DNA of 64,000 nucleotides from Ferroacidibacillus organovorans (GTDB lineage: Bacteria > Bacillota > Bacilli > Alicyclobacillales > SLC66), in assembly GCF_001642725.1 (NCBI RefSeq), contig NZ_LSUQ01000007.1:1-64000 (forward strand). Direction: 5' to 3'. This document shows, piece after piece, positions 1-9,101 of this stretch. Below the pieces are notes generated by a model. It ran no database searches, was not told the origin of the DNA, and saw nothing but the letters and a program-made list of their open reading frames with translations. The translations under genes were made by a program, and so were the position numbers. Position 1 is the first letter of the stretch, and each line of letters starts with the position of its first letter.

Positions 1-1
1 G

Positions 2-652
2 TGTGAAGTTGCGCGTGCCATACTCACAGGACCGCATGCCGTCGGCCGCGTGATTGCACGACCGTTTACAGGTGAGTCCGGAAATTATACAAGAACTGCA
101 AATCGACGGGATTTTTCCCGGGATTTTGGAGAAACACAACTTACAGACCTTGAAAAACATCGTATTCCGGTCTATGCGATCGGGAAAATCGAAGATATTT
201 ATGGTGGGCACGGAATCACCCAAGCTGTTCATACCAAGAACAATGAGGATGGTGTTGATCAAACACTTCGTATCATGCAGGGTGCAGCTTCACCATGTCT
301 GATTTTTACAAACCTCGTCGATTTTGACATGCTATACGGTCACCGCAATGACCCACTCGGGTTTGGGAGAGCGATCGAAGCGTTCGACCGTCGCTTGCCA
401 GAACTGCTTGATGCGATGCAAACCGAAGATCTTCTCATCATTACAGCAGATCACGGCTGTGATCCGACAACTGCATCGACCGATCACAGCCGTGAGGCGG
501 TACCACTTCTCATGTATCACAAAGGGATGCGCGAAGGGCATACGGTTGGTGAGCGTTTGACGTTTGCCGATGTGGGTGCGACGTTTGCGGCGTGGCTTGA
601 CGTTCCCGCCCGTGCCGGAACGAATACGCTTTCTGGAGTTGATTCCCAATGA
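2..652 (+). CDS. deoB: Phosphopentomutase, C-terminal part (5' end outside window)
   Basis: Interconverts (deoxy)ribose 1-phosphate and 5-phosphate in cytosolic nucleoside salvage. The frame is open from base 2, so only about the last 216 residues of a family that is usually near 390 residues long are present. Visible family signatures are GRVIARPF near the window edge, a GGHGI stretch, and the C-terminal metal-binding segment [18 protein letters not shown], which fits the alkaline-phosphatase-superfamily fold. The stop overlaps the pdp start as ATGA, indicating a translationally coupled salvage operon. The deoB-pdp-dacF order parallels drm-pupG-dacF of Bacillus subtilis. Identity is secure; the start cannot be seen. 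Confidence 0.95.
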   Translation, partial: CEVARAILTGPHAVGRVIARPFTGESGNYTRTANRRDFSRDFGETQLTDLEKHRIPVYAIGKIEDIYGGHGITQAVHTKNNEDGVDQTLRIMQGAASPCLIFTNLVDFDMLYGHRNDPLGFGRAIEAFDRRLPELLDAMQTEDLLIITADHGCDPTTASTDHSREAVPLLMYHKGMREGHTVGERLTFADVGATFAAWLDVPARAGTNTLSGVDSQ

Positions 653-1959
653 GAATGGTTGACTTAATTGAGAAGAAAAAGAACTCTGAAGCATTGAGTG
701 AGGCAGAGATCTCTTTTATCGTTGAAGGGTTTACTCATGGAACCATTCCTGATTACCAGATGGCGGCGTGGTTGATGGCTGTATGTTTTGCAGGCATGAA
801 TGAAGACGAGACGGCGTGGCTTACTCATGAAATGGCACACTCCGGGGATGTTCTCGATCTTTCGATGATAAGCGGACCAACGGTAGATAAACACAGCACA
901 GGGGGCGTGGGTGACAAAACGACACTGATCGTCGCGCCGCTGGCAGCCGCGCTCGGTATGTATGTCGCCAAAATGTCGGGCCGTGGGTTGTCCCACACAG
1001 GAGGGACGATCGATAAATTAGAGTCGATTCAAGCTTTTGAGACAGAGCGCACTCGTGACGCATTTATGGAGCAAGTTTCAACCCATGGTGTAGCTGTCGT
1101 CGGACAGTCAGAAGGTCTGGCGCCTGCCGATAAAAAAATGTACGCGCTACGCGATGTGACAGGAACAGTTGCTTCGCTTCCCCTTATCGCATCCTCCATT
1201 ATGAGTAAAAAAATTGCTTCCGGCGCACGCCACATCGTTCTTGATGTAAAGGTTGGAGACGGCGCGTTCATGAATACACTTGATGATGCGCGCGCACTCG
1301 CAAAGGCGATGGTCGAGATTGGAGCAAAACTCGGACGTTCCGTATGTGCCGTTTTGTCTGACATGGATCAACCACTTGGTAGAGCCATCGGGAACGCGCT
1401 TGAAGTGCGCGAGTCAATCGATGTTCTGCGCGGTGGTGGGCCTGCAGATTTACGCGATTTGTCCGTGTACCTCACAGCAAAACTCGTACAACTCGTGGAG
1501 GGTGGAACACTGGATGATGCAACCAAACGTGTGAGTCACGCACTTGCAACAGGCGCCGCTCTTAAAAAATTTAAAGAAATGGTGATCAGTCAAGGTGGCG
1601 TATGGGGGGATGATGAAATCTATCCAGAGATGCACGCTGCGCCTGTTGTGCGTACGATAACGATGTCTTCTGCGGGGTATCTATCGAGTATTCCCGCGCG
1701 TGCACTCGGAACGATTGCAATGCAACTGGGTGCTGGAAGAGAAGAAAAAACATCGTCGATCGATCATCGTGTGGGGCTTATCCTCTTTAAAAAAGCAGGG
1801 GATGAAGTACGGGTCGGTGATGAATTTGCTGAGATTCACGCGGCGACCGAAGAGGATGCCGATCGCGCAGCTTTACAGTTGGCGGTGTGGATGAAGACAT
1901 CTTCCCATGCATTTGCCAAACGTCCACTCATTCTCGACGAGATCAACGCGTTCGGATAA
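649..1959 (+). CDS. pdp: Pyrimidine-nucleoside phosphorylase
   Basis: Phosphorolyses uridine, thymidine and deoxyuridine to the free base and (deoxy)ribose 1-phosphate, which feeds phosphopentomutase encoded just upstream. The 436-residue length is normal. The family signature lies near residues 80-125: [13 protein letters not shown] (phosphate and nucleoside binding), then [41 protein letters not shown] follows near residue 180 as the second conserved block, and the C-terminal part carries the usual alpha/beta domain. The ATG overlaps the deoB stop by four bases. Thymidine phosphorylase is the close alternative; a Bacillota origin and the sequence pattern favour Pdp. Confidence 0.95.
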   Translation: MRMVDLIEKKKNSEALSEAEISFIVEGFTHGTIPDYQMAAWLMAVCFAGMNEDETAWLTHEMAHSGDVLDLSMISGPTVDKHSTGGVGDKTTLIVAPLAAALGMYVAKMSGRGLSHTGGTIDKLESIQAFETERTRDAFMEQVSTHGVAVVGQSEGLAPADKKMYALRDVTGTVASLPLIASSIMSKKIASGARHIVLDVKVGDGAFMNTLDDARALAKAMVEIGAKLGRSVCAVLSDMDQPLGRAIGNALEVRESIDVLRGGGPADLRDLSVYLTAKLVQLVEGGTLDDATKRVSHALATGAALKKFKEMVISQGGVWGDDEIYPEMHAAPVVRTITMSSAGYLSSIPARALGTIAMQLGAGREEKTSSIDHRVGLILFKKAGDEVRVGDEFAEIHAATEEDADRAALQLAVWMKTSSHAFAKRPLILDEINAFG

Positions 1960-2046
1960 GAGTAATTCGAGAAGCACACACTACGCCTATCGATGTTGAA
2001 CGCGCCCAAAGTATTCGTTTTGGGGGTTCAAAGGGAGGCGTGTGAA

Positions 2047-3267
2047 ATGCTTCGCAAATGGATCGGTATCGTTTTCAGTCTGGTGCTTCCATTAAGCGCA
2101 CTACCGCTGGGGAATGCGCTGGCCAGTACGTCTAGCCGGGAGATTATGGTTACGCAACGCACAGAACCGATGCCTGATCTCGCACCTCATGCAAAATCGG
2201 CTGTGTTGATGGATGCAATGACGGGTACGGTGTTTTATGCAAAAAATGAACACGAGCGATTACCGATTGCTAGCGTGACAAAAGTCGCGACGATGCTTCT
2301 TGTCATGGAGGCGATCGAGCGAAAACAGCTTCACTTTCAAGACAAAGTGCGCACGTCAGACTATGCTGCCAGCATGGGAGGATCTCAAATTTTCCTTGAA
2401 TCTGGAGAAACCATGACGGTAAGCGAATTAATGAAGGGCATAGCGCTCGCCTCAGGAAATGATGCGGCGGTGGCGGTCGCGGAACATATCGCCGGATCAG
2501 AGGGTGCCTTCGTATCGCTTATGAACCAACGGGCGAGACAACTCGGTTTGCAAAATACACATTTTGTCAATGCGAACGGATTGCCGGCAAAGGGGCACTA
2601 TTCTTCTGCGTTTGATCTTGCCGTTCTTTCTAGAGAACTTATGGCGCATGAATCCATTACTCAGTATACGGGTCGTTATCAAGATCACCTGCGGCAAGGT
2701 TCTGGTAAACCTTTCTGGTTGGTCAACACGAATAAGCTGATTCGTTTTTACTCTGGGATGGACGGCATCAAAACTGGGTTTACAGCTGAAGCTCACTATT
2801 GCCTTGCGGCGAGTGCAAAGCGTGACCATTTTCGGCTGATTGCGGTCATTCTTGGCGCATCGACTGCAAAAGAGCGAAACGCAGAGATTACCGCCATGAT
2901 GAATTATGCGTTCAGTCACTACGGCGTAAAAATGGCGTACAAAAAGGGACAGGTTGTCACGCTGGTTCCCGTCTCACGCGGTGAGCTACAAGCGGTCGCA
3001 GTAACTTCGGCGCGCCCTGTCGGTGTCTTACTCAATCGCACTACTGGTCAAGAAATTGGTACTGTGGTCAGTGAGGTTCATCCCCTTGTAGCGCCTGTGA
3101 CAAGAGGACAAATCGCAGGCACGCTTCGCGTGATGATCAATCAAAAAACAGTTCTTCAGGTTCCACTGCTAGCAGTCGCTGACGTTAAAAAAGTGACTTG
3201 GTTTGAAATGCTCGGTCGCACATTCAAACATGTTTTTTCTCTGGGGGCAAAACGGTCATTTCAGTAA
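2047..3267 (+). CDS. dacF: D-alanyl-D-alanine carboxypeptidase, DacF-like
   Basis: Serine DD-carboxypeptidase (S11, penicillin-binding protein 5 type) that removes terminal D-alanine from peptidoglycan pentapeptides outside the membrane. I chose ATG 2047 because AAAGGGAGG lies just upstream and the product then begins with a signal peptide (MLRKW, a hydrophobic core, an A-x-A-like site near residue 27). Catalytic motifs are S-V-T-K (SxxK, in IASVTKV), S-G-N (in LASGNDAAVA) and K-T-G (in GIKTGFTAEA). A C-terminal PBP5-type beta domain follows. It sits directly upstream of the spoIIA operon as in Bacillus. Its 3' end overlaps the convergent regulator gene by 44 bp. Confidence 0.92.
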   Translation: MLRKWIGIVFSLVLPLSALPLGNALASTSSREIMVTQRTEPMPDLAPHAKSAVLMDAMTGTVFYAKNEHERLPIASVTKVATMLLVMEAIERKQLHFQDKVRTSDYAASMGGSQIFLESGETMTVSELMKGIALASGNDAAVAVAEHIAGSEGAFVSLMNQRARQLGLQNTHFVNANGLPAKGHYSSAFDLAVLSRELMAHESITQYTGRYQDHLRQGSGKPFWLVNTNKLIRFYSGMDGIKTGFTAEAHYCLAASAKRDHFRLIAVILGASTAKERNAEITAMMNYAFSHYGVKMAYKKGQVVTLVPVSRGELQAVAVTSARPVGVLLNRTTGQEIGTVVSEVHPLVAPVTRGQIAGTLRVMINQKTVLQVPLLAVADVKKVTWFEMLGRTFKHVFSLGAKRSFQ

Positions 3268-4558
3268 CGCGTAAACGCTGTTTTAAGATGAGTGAGAAGC
3301 GGGCGATCAGTTCGTCAACGACGAACAAATCGTCCGCTTTTTCTTGACGGAGAATCATGTCTTTCATCACTTCAAGAGTTGCGACGGCTGAGTTTAACAA
3401 CTGGAGTGCCTCAAATCGTGCAGCCGCATTTTTTAATGTGAGAAATGCCACATCATATTGCGCTGTCGCGCGCAGCAAGAGTCCTTGTACTCTCAAGGCT
3501 TCCGCACGCTCAGGAGATTCTTCTTTTGATAGGGCAAGCGCTCGCTCTACACTGCGCGCCGCATCTTCATACTGGGCGATGCTGATTTCGCACTGCGCGC
3601 GCTCGCTCCACGCGTTGCTTAACGCATCCATACGTCCTTGTTTGTGATAGTCTGTAATCAATTGCGGAAGAAGGGATACGGCTTCCTGTGAATAACCACG
3701 TTCACGTTGAATGATGGCAAGATTCATATACGCATCCGTGAGCGCGTACGTTTGCCCCAACGAACTGTAGATCGAGATCGCTTCTCTCGCATACGCGAGC
3801 GCTTCTTCTCCGGATTTGTTCTCCATAGACAATACGCTCAAAAGATGGCAGAGTTCTGCGCAATCCACGCGCGATCCACTCGTTTTCACATCTGAAAATG
3901 CGGATCGCGCAAAGTCAAATGACTGATCTGTGTTGCCGAGGCGATACGCGGTGATACTCAAGTTTTTGCGCGTTGTAAAAACGGCCTGCGGAACAGGTTG
4001 GGTGGATTGATCAAGATACCAAAGTGCTTGTAAAAAACAGTGATACGCAAGGATGTAACGTCCATTCGCGAGATGAAGCTCGCCTTGGCGATTAAGGCTG
4101 CTTGCACCGATCATCCATTCGTGGTGAACCAAGGCTCGCGCAGAAACACGTTCATAGAGCGTTTCTGCTTCTGGAAACATTCCCAATTGCTCATAGAGTC
4201 GTGCAATTTCTAGGTCGAGTTCAGTTTTTGTCACATAGGAAATGCTCGCCTGCGCAAGGAGATCGAGCAATGGTTTTGCGGCGTGAGGCGCACTGCGATC
4301 AAGCAAATCACGCGCGTCTCTAAGCAACTGGGTTTGCCGATGGCGTAGTTCAATCTCTGAAAGCAGTTCACTCGGGTTGACATCGAGCGCCTTTGTCAAT
4401 AGGTTGATCACGCGTTCAGACGGCGCTACGCGATCAGACTCAATCTGGCTGATAAGCCCAGGCGTAATCTCACGCCCTGCGAGTTCACCTTGTGTCATAC
4501 CTTTGGCGAGTCGCAACGCGCGTATTTTACCACCGAGCGTCATGGGAGTTTTCGTCAT
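3224..4558 (-). CDS. XRE-family helix-turn-helix regulator with tetratricopeptide repeats
   Basis: Probable DNA-binding regulator. Residues 1-70 form a Cro/CI-type helix-turn-helix (LRLAKGMTQGELAGREITPGLISQIE), and the remaining ~370 residues are helical repeats of TPR type, for example the segments around LARLYEQLGMFPEAETLYE and AYMNLAIIQRERGYSQEA. This architecture resembles RRNPP-type peptide-sensing regulators (Rap/PlcR/NprR), but I cannot see which ligand, if any, it binds. ATG 4558 is preferred over the TTG six bases upstream because AAGGACGG is seven bases away. It points away from the spoIIA promoter region and overlaps dacF tail-to-tail by 44 bp. Confidence 0.85.
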   Translation of the reverse strand: MTKTPMTLGGKIRALRLAKGMTQGELAGREITPGLISQIESDRVAPSERVINLLTKALDVNPSELLSEIELRHRQTQLLRDARDLLDRSAPHAAKPLLDLLAQASISYVTKTELDLEIARLYEQLGMFPEAETLYERVSARALVHHEWMIGASSLNRQGELHLANGRYILAYHCFLQALWYLDQSTQPVPQAVFTTRKNLSITAYRLGNTDQSFDFARSAFSDVKTSGSRVDCAELCHLLSVLSMENKSGEEALAYAREAISIYSSLGQTYALTDAYMNLAIIQRERGYSQEAVSLLPQLITDYHKQGRMDALSNAWSERAQCEISIAQYEDAARSVERALALSKEESPERAEALRVQGLLLRATAQYDVAFLTLKNAAARFEALQLLNSAVATLEVMKDMILRQEKADDLFVVDELIARFSLILKQRLRVTEMTVLPPEKKHV

Positions 4559-4668
4559 GTTCAATCCGTCCTTCTTGGCGTTGTTTAGTAGGAGTATAGC
4601 ATAATCTGAATAAGGAGTTGGGACTCATTTAATATCAAAAAAACATCGCATAAAGATGTCCTGTTGTT

Positions 4669-4698
4669 TTTTGTCGACCCTGCACTAGTTTTGTCGAC
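4669..4698 (+). promoter_or_regulatory. Two Spo0A-box-like sites upstream of spoIIA
   Basis: TTTTGTCGAC occurs at 4669-4678 and again at 4689-4698, exactly 20 bp apart (about two helical turns). Each matches six of seven bases of the Spo0A box TGTCGAA. In Bacillus, Spo0A-P activates the sigma-H promoter of spoIIA from boxes just upstream; the placement here is equivalent. Binding itself is inference. Confidence 0.6.
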
Positions 4699-4700
4699 AG

Positions 4701-4730
4701 GCAGGAACTTCCATGTCTAAGGGCGAACAG
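4701..4730 (+). promoter_or_regulatory. Candidate sigma-H promoter of the spoIIA operon
   Basis: GCAGGAACT at 4701-4709 resembles the sigma-H -35 element RnAGGAWWW, and GGCGAACAG at 4722-4730 resembles the -10 element RnnGAATWW with a 12-bp gap. The match is imperfect in the -10, but it lies immediately downstream of the two Spo0A-like boxes and about 90 bp before spoIIAA. Confidence 0.45.
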
Positions 4731-4821
4731 CATTATCGACGTGAAGTCGTTGCCACTGCGCGGTAACGTAAGCTCTCACGCTAAATTGATTCAGCAGTTT
4801 GCAGAGGGAGACTGAGAATGT

Positions 4822-5178
4822 ATGCGAGTCGATATTAGACAGACCCATCGCGGCTCAATCCTTGTGGCAGCGCTTGAAGGTGAACTGGATGATCATGAAG
4901 CTGCCGCGGTGCGCGACTTGCTCGATCAAAAACTCCTTGATATGCGAGTTCCATGTCTCGTTCTTGACTTGAGCGGTGTGACATTTATGGACAGCGCGGG
5001 ACTCGGGGTCATCCTTGGAAGGTATAAAAAAATCACGGCAAAAAACGGAAAGATGAGTGTGGCAGGCGTAACCAAACCGGTTGATCGACTTTTTGAAATA
5101 TCCGGGATAAAAAAAATCATGAATGTCTATCAGACTCGCGACGCGGCTGTACGCGCTCTGAAGGAGGAGATGCAATGA
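4822..5178 (+). CDS. spoIIAA: Anti-sigma F factor antagonist SpoIIAA
   Basis: STAS-domain partner-switching protein. In its unphosphorylated form it binds SpoIIAB and frees sigma F in the forespore. The 118-residue product carries the phosphorylatable serine in FMDSAGLGV at residue 58, the same position as in Bacillus subtilis. The start ATG 4822 follows GAGGGAG by 11 bases. Its last codons overlap spoIIAB as ATGA, which is typical of the coupled spoIIAA-spoIIAB-sigF operon. Confidence 0.97.
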   Translation: MRVDIRQTHRGSILVAALEGELDDHEAAAVRDLLDQKLLDMRVPCLVLDLSGVTFMDSAGLGVILGRYKKITAKNGKMSVAGVTKPVDRLFEISGIKKIMNVYQTRDAAVRALKEEMQ

Positions 5179-5627
5179 AATCCCAAAATGAAATGTCCAT
5201 TCAATTCTCTGCCATCTCTGAGAACGAATCGTTTGCCCGTGTAGCCGTGGCTGCGTTCATTTCGCAACTCAATCCGACGATGGAAGAACTAACCGAGGTA
5301 AAAACGGTTGTATCTGAAGCGGTCACGAATGCGATCATTCATGGATACGCTGAACGTGTTGGGGATGTTTACTTGCGTTGTAAAATTATGGGATATACAA
5401 TGGAGCTTATCATTGAAGATCACGGAAAAGGGATGGAAGACATCGATGAAGCGCGTCAACCTCTCTTTACAACCCGTCCTGATTTGGAGCGATCAGGGAT
5501 GGGATTTACGATCATGGAATCGTTCATGGATGAGATGACGATTGAGTCCGCCCCCAATCGCGGAACACTCGTGCACATGAAAAAAATCATACGGGCCCCT
5601 CACGGTGCGGCTCGCTTTGAGGTGTAA
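5175..5627 (+). CDS. spoIIAB: Anti-sigma F factor / serine kinase SpoIIAB
   Basis: Binds and holds sigma F inactive and phosphorylates SpoIIAA using ATP. The 150-residue GHKL-type ATPase shows the N box ([12 protein letters not shown], about residues 48-58), the G1 box ([11 protein letters not shown], about 81-91) and the G2 box ([14 protein letters not shown], about 105-118). It overlaps spoIIAA by four bases and is followed after three bases by sigF, so the three proteins are made together, as the partner-switch mechanism requires. Confidence 0.97.
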   Translation: MKSQNEMSIQFSAISENESFARVAVAAFISQLNPTMEELTEVKTVVSEAVTNAIIHGYAERVGDVYLRCKIMGYTMELIIEDHGKGMEDIDEARQPLFTTRPDLERSGMGFTIMESFMDEMTIESAPNRGTLVHMKKIIRAPHGAARFEV

Positions 5628-5630
5628 TCC

Positions 5631-6389
5631 ATGGAGCACGGACTGGCACGGGAATTCCCGAAACTGTCCGATGAGCGTGTACGATGGCTCATTGAGGAAA
5701 GTCATGCTGGCAATGAGGCAGCGCGCGATGAGCTTGTGGTGAATAATCAACGCCTTGTCTGGTCGGTTGTCCAACGCTTTTTAGGGCGTGGTTATGATCC
5801 TGACGATTTGTTTCAAATCGGGTGCATTGGGCTGCTCAAAGCGATCGATAAATTTGACCTTCAGTATGACGTGAAATTTTCAACGTATGCCGTCCCTATG
5901 ATTATTGGAGAGATTCAGCGTTTTCTTCGCGATGACAGTTCGTTAAAAGTGAGTCGTTCAGTCAAAGAAACAGCTCGACACATTCGGCGTGTTCGCGAAG
6001 ATCTCATGAAACAGTATGGAAGACAGCCCCAGATCAACGAAGTGGCAGAAGCGATGGGACTAACTCCAGCAGAGGTTGTGCTGGCGCAAGAAGCCATTCG
6101 CGTGCCAGCGTCGATCCATGAAACTGTATTTGAAAACGATGGAGATCCGATCTATCTGATGGATCAGATCGCAGATATGGAGCAAGACAAGTGGTTTGAC
6201 CGATTGGCGCTTCACGACGCGCTTACCCGTCTTCCTGAACGTGAGCGGCTCATTGTCTACATGCGCTTTTTTCGCGATAAGACACAGTCAGAAGTGGCTG
6301 ACATGTTAAGGATCTCGCAAGTTCAAGTATCGCGTCTCGAGAAAAGAATATTGCAGTCGATTAAAGACAGTCTGGATGAACCATTCTGA
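5631..6389 (+). CDS. sigF: RNA polymerase sigma-F factor, forespore-specific
   Basis: Early forespore sigma factor. The 252-residue protein has sigma70 region 2 (DDLFQIGCIGLLKAIDKFD and FSTYAVPMIIGEIQRFLRDD), region 3 (GRQPQINEVAEAMGL) and region 4 with a helix-turn-helix (LPERERLIVYMRFFRDKTQSEVADMLRISQVQVSRLEKRIL). It is the third gene of the spoIIA operon. A terminator-like hairpin follows before spoVAC, so the spoVA genes are probably mainly expressed from their own, sigma-G-type promoter; I could not locate that promoter with confidence. Confidence 0.97.
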   Translation: MEHGLAREFPKLSDERVRWLIEESHAGNEAARDELVVNNQRLVWSVVQRFLGRGYDPDDLFQIGCIGLLKAIDKFDLQYDVKFSTYAVPMIIGEIQRFLRDDSSLKVSRSVKETARHIRRVREDLMKQYGRQPQINEVAEAMGLTPAEVVLAQEAIRVPASIHETVFENDGDPIYLMDQIADMEQDKWFDRLALHDALTRLPERERLIVYMRFFRDKTQSEVADMLRISQVQVSRLEKRILQSIKDSLDEPF

Positions 6390-6414
6390 GTCTCACCTGA
6401 TCGAATCATGAGTA

Positions 6415-6441
6415 CCTCACACTCGCCGTGTGGGGTTTTTT
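6415..6441 (+). terminator. Rho-independent terminator after sigF
   Basis: CCTCACAC (6415-6422), loop TCGCC, GTGTGGGG (6428-6435, one G-U pair), then six T. It separates the spoIIA operon from the spoVA operon. Confidence 0.75.
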
Positions 6442-6549
6442 GACGTGGATTGCAAAGTGAAAAGGGTACGTAATAAATCGTCACTAGATCAGGATCATTT
6501 GGGACACGATAATGAACGGGATGTAAAAAGAGGGGTAAGGGGTGCTTGC

Positions 6550-7014
6550 ATGAGTGTTTCGTCAGGTTCTTCTAGAAAATCGTACACAGCGCTCGTCGAT
6601 ACCATGCGTCCTGCAAAACCAGTTCTCCGCAATGTGCTACGCGCATTCTGGGTTGGTGGTGTGGTTTGTTTCATTGGTGAATGTGTCGAGGAATTTTTTG
6701 TGCACGCATTTCATTTCTCCGAAAAAACGGCAGGTAATCCAACGGTCGCAATCATGATTTTGCTGGCGGTCATTTTAACTGGATTCGGTGTCTACGATAA
6801 AATCTCCCAGTATGCGGGAGCGGGCACTGCGGTGCCGGTCACTGGATTTGCAAACTCAATTGCTTCTGCGGCGCTTGAACACAAAACGGAAGGATATGTT
6901 GTCGGTGTTGGGACGAACATGTTTAAAATTGCTGGCCCCGTCATCGTTTTTGGTGTGGTAGCAGCGTTTGTCGTCTCGTTTGTCGTATATGCGTACATCA
7001 GATTGCACGGATAA
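6550..7014 (+). CDS. spoVAC: Stage V sporulation protein AC
   Basis: Integral inner-membrane component of the SpoVA channel that imports dipicolinic acid into the forespore and releases it at germination; the Bacillus protein behaves as a mechanosensitive channel. ATG 6550 is preceded by TAAGGGG and gives the usual length (154 residues). Several hydrophobic helices are seen, with the conserved block QYAGAGTAVPVTGFANSIASAALEHKTEG near residues 85-115. It is the first gene of the spoVA operon here; spoVAA and spoVAB, which precede it in Bacillus subtilis, are absent from this locus. Confidence 0.95.
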   Translation: MSVSSGSSRKSYTALVDTMRPAKPVLRNVLRAFWVGGVVCFIGECVEEFFVHAFHFSEKTAGNPTVAIMILLAVILTGFGVYDKISQYAGAGTAVPVTGFANSIASAALEHKTEGYVVGVGTNMFKIAGPVIVFGVVAAFVVSFVVYAYIRLHG

Positions 7015-7036
7015 CGCAAAGAGGAGGGCATCGTCG

Positions 7037-8038
7037 ATGCAGGTAGGTAAACAAACGTGGCGATTTCCATCACGCCCCCGCATTACTGGCTCCGCTACCG
7101 TTGTCGGTGCTAAAGAGGGAGAGGGGCCACTTGGATCTTGGTTTGATGAGGTGGAGCGCGACGCGTATTTTGGAGAAAACAGTTTTGAAAAAGCAGAGCG
7201 AATCATGTTTGAACGAGCGCAACGACTCGCTGCAAAAAAGGCGAATCATTCTATGGAGGATGTGTCGCATGTCATCGCGGGAGATCTTTTGGCACAAAAC
7301 ATCAGCGCCAGTTTTTCTGCCCGAACGCACAGTAGACCACATTTAGGCGTATTTAGCGCATGCGCAACCATTATGGAGTCGTTTGCACTGGGTGGACTGC
7401 TGATCGACTCTTTAAACAGCGAAAAGGTTCTTGTAGGGGCGAGCAGCCATAACAGTACAGCGGAGCGCACCTTTCGTTATCCAACAGAGTACGGCGGTCA
7501 AAAGCCGCAGACGGCACATTGTACAGCAACGGCTGCCGGCGCCGCAATACTTGAAGCAAAGGGAGACGGCCCGGCGTTGACAGAGGCGACCATCGGTCGC
7601 GTCATTGATTTCGGAATCACCAATCCTTGGGAGATGGGCGCTGCCATGGCGCCTGCGGCCGTAGATACACTGCGCGTCCACCTTCAAGCTACGGGTCGTT
7701 CCGTTCTTGATTATGATTTGATCGCGACAGGTGACCTCGGCCGTGTGGGCCATCCGCTGGCGCGTCAAATGCTGCTCGAACAAGGTATTGATCCTGGTCA
7801 TCAATTCACAGACTGCGGCATTCTTCTCTACAACGAAAATCAACCGGAAGTGTTTTCAGGCGGTAGTGGACCAGGATGCTGTACAGTGGTGACGCTTTCG
7901 TACTTGCTTAAAAAGTTAAAAGAAGGTAAGAATAAACGAATTTTGGTGATTGCAACAGGCGCTTTGCTTTCTCCGCTCACTGTTTTGCAAGGTGACACGA
8001 TACCGTGTATTGCGCACGCGGTTACATTTGAAGGGTAA
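7037..8038 (+). CDS. spoVAD: Stage V sporulation protein AD
   Basis: Soluble, membrane-associated SpoVA component that binds dipicolinic acid; its fold is that of a thiolase. ATG 7037 is chosen for the GAGGAGG ten bases upstream, giving 333 residues, the standard length. Conserved blocks include [33 protein letters not shown] and [17 protein letters not shown]. The gene lies 22 bases after spoVAC and 17 before spoVAE, inside one operon. Confidence 0.96.
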   Translation: MQVGKQTWRFPSRPRITGSATVVGAKEGEGPLGSWFDEVERDAYFGENSFEKAERIMFERAQRLAAKKANHSMEDVSHVIAGDLLAQNISASFSARTHSRPHLGVFSACATIMESFALGGLLIDSLNSEKVLVGASSHNSTAERTFRYPTEYGGQKPQTAHCTATAAGAAILEAKGDGPALTEATIGRVIDFGITNPWEMGAAMAPAAVDTLRVHLQATGRSVLDYDLIATGDLGRVGHPLARQMLLEQGIDPGHQFTDCGILLYNENQPEVFSGGSGPGCCTVVTLSYLLKKLKEGKNKRILVIATGALLSPLTVLQGDTIPCIAHAVTFEG

Positions 8039-8055
8039 CAAAGGAGGTTTATTCG

Positions 8056-8418
8056 ATGGGAACCCTTGCAATTTTTCTAGCGGCCTTTTTCGTTGGTGGA
8101 CTCATTTGTGCCATAGGTCAGTTGTTGTTTGATTTGACCAAATTAACGCCTGCGCACGTTATGGTCATTTTTGTCGTCGCCGGTGCGATTCTTGAAGGGC
8201 TTGGGTGGTATGATCCACTGATTCGCTTTGCCGGGGCGGGTGCGACCGTGCCTATTACATCCTTTGGCAGTTCACTGGTTCATGGAGCGATCGAAGAGAC
8301 ACGCCATTACGGTTGGCTAGGTCTTGTGACGGGTATTTTTGAGGTGACGAGTGCAGGGATTTCAGCTGCTATCCTCTTTGGATTTTTGTCAACGCTGGTT
8401 TTTCGCGCGCGCGGTTAA
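8056..8418 (+). CDS. spoVAE: Stage V sporulation protein AE, membrane form (SpoVAEb)
   Basis: Small integral membrane subunit of the dipicolinic acid channel, 120 residues with about four hydrophobic segments. The block [21 protein letters not shown] parallels the one in SpoVAC, showing their common origin. AAAGGAGG lies 8-9 bases before the ATG. With spoVAC and spoVAD it makes up the three-gene core that is conserved across spore formers. Confidence 0.95.
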   Translation: MGTLAIFLAAFFVGGLICAIGQLLFDLTKLTPAHVMVIFVVAGAILEGLGWYDPLIRFAGAGATVPITSFGSSLVHGAIEETRHYGWLGLVTGIFEVTSAGISAAILFGFLSTLVFRARG

Positions 8419-8431
8419 TGAGGCGTAGCTG

Positions 8432-9025
8432 ATGAACAAAAAAAGAGTCATTCTGGTAACGGACGGGGATATCGTTGCACAGCGGACACTAGAATATGTG
8501 GCAAAAGAACTCGGTGCAAGAGTAATTTCTCGTTCGGGTGGTCATCCAACGCCGCTGTCTGGTGAAGATGTTTTACGTTGTATTCTTATGACTCCGCATG
8601 ATCCGGTGATTGTCATGGTGGATGATAACGGATCACGCGGACAGGGGCCGGGTGAACATGTTTTAAAAGATCTTTGCTTTGATCATCGAATCGTGGTCAT
8701 TGGGATTCTGGCAGTCGCCAGTGACACACGTTATGTTCGCGGTGTTAAAATCGATTTTTCTGTGGATCGAAACGGCAGGATCGTGGATGCGGCCGTTAAT
8801 AAAAATGGGTATCGTTTGCGCAGTAAGAGAAAAGTGTTGTTCGGCGACACGGTTGATATTCTCCGGAAAATTCATTCGCCCATTCTCATCGGCATCGGGG
8901 ACATTGGAAAAATGCGAGGTGCCGATCATTTCCGAAGAGGCTATCCGGTTACGAAGGAAGCACTGAGAATCATCATTGAACTCGATCGCACGCGTCCGTG
9001 CGTACGTGTTCCCACCACCTTGTGA
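8432..9025 (+). CDS. spoVAEa: Stage V sporulation protein AEa
   Basis: Cytosolic SpoVA-associated protein of unclear biochemical role (SpoVAEa family, about 200 residues). The 197-residue product starts with the family hallmark VILVTDGDIVAQRTLE and contains SRSGGHPTPLSG, VDDNGSRGQGPGE and IGIGDIGKMRGADHF. It follows spoVAEb by 13 bases and closes the operon. spoVAF, which comes next in Bacillus subtilis, is missing; lysA follows directly. Confidence 0.93.
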   Translation: MNKKRVILVTDGDIVAQRTLEYVAKELGARVISRSGGHPTPLSGEDVLRCILMTPHDPVIVMVDDNGSRGQGPGEHVLKDLCFDHRIVVIGILAVASDTRYVRGVKIDFSVDRNGRIVDAAVNKNGYRLRSKRKVLFGDTVDILRKIHSPILIGIGDIGKMRGADHFRRGYPVTKEALRIIIELDRTRPCVRVPTTL

Positions 9026-9036
9026 ATCAAGGTCAG

Positions 9037-9050
9037 CAATGATATCATTG
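9037..9050. repeat. 14-bp perfect palindrome in the spoVAEa-lysA gap
   Basis: CAATGATATCATTG reads the same on both strands. With flanking bases an RNA form would extend to ten pairs with one G-U. No T-run follows, so it does not look like a terminator. Confidence 0.7.
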
Positions 9051-9063
9051 TTGGTCAGATGCG

Positions 9064-9081
9064 ATTTTTATGCATAAAAAT
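9064..9081. repeat. 18-bp perfect palindrome directly upstream of lysA
   Basis: ATTTTTATGCATAAAAAT is perfectly self-complementary and lies about 20 bases before the lysA start codon. It is AT-rich, unlike its surroundings, and has the look of an operator for a dimeric regulator; no regulator is identified. Confidence 0.7.
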
Positions 9082-9101
9082 ACAGGCGGGAGAGACAGAC
9101 G

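Noticed and set aside
6442-6549. Sigma-G promoter of spoVA
   Set aside because: Expected from Bacillus, but I could not find a convincing -35/-10 pair by eye.
9026-9101. Lysine riboswitch before lysA
   Set aside because: The gap is only 76 bases, too short for the ~180-base L box, and no consensus blocks are seen.
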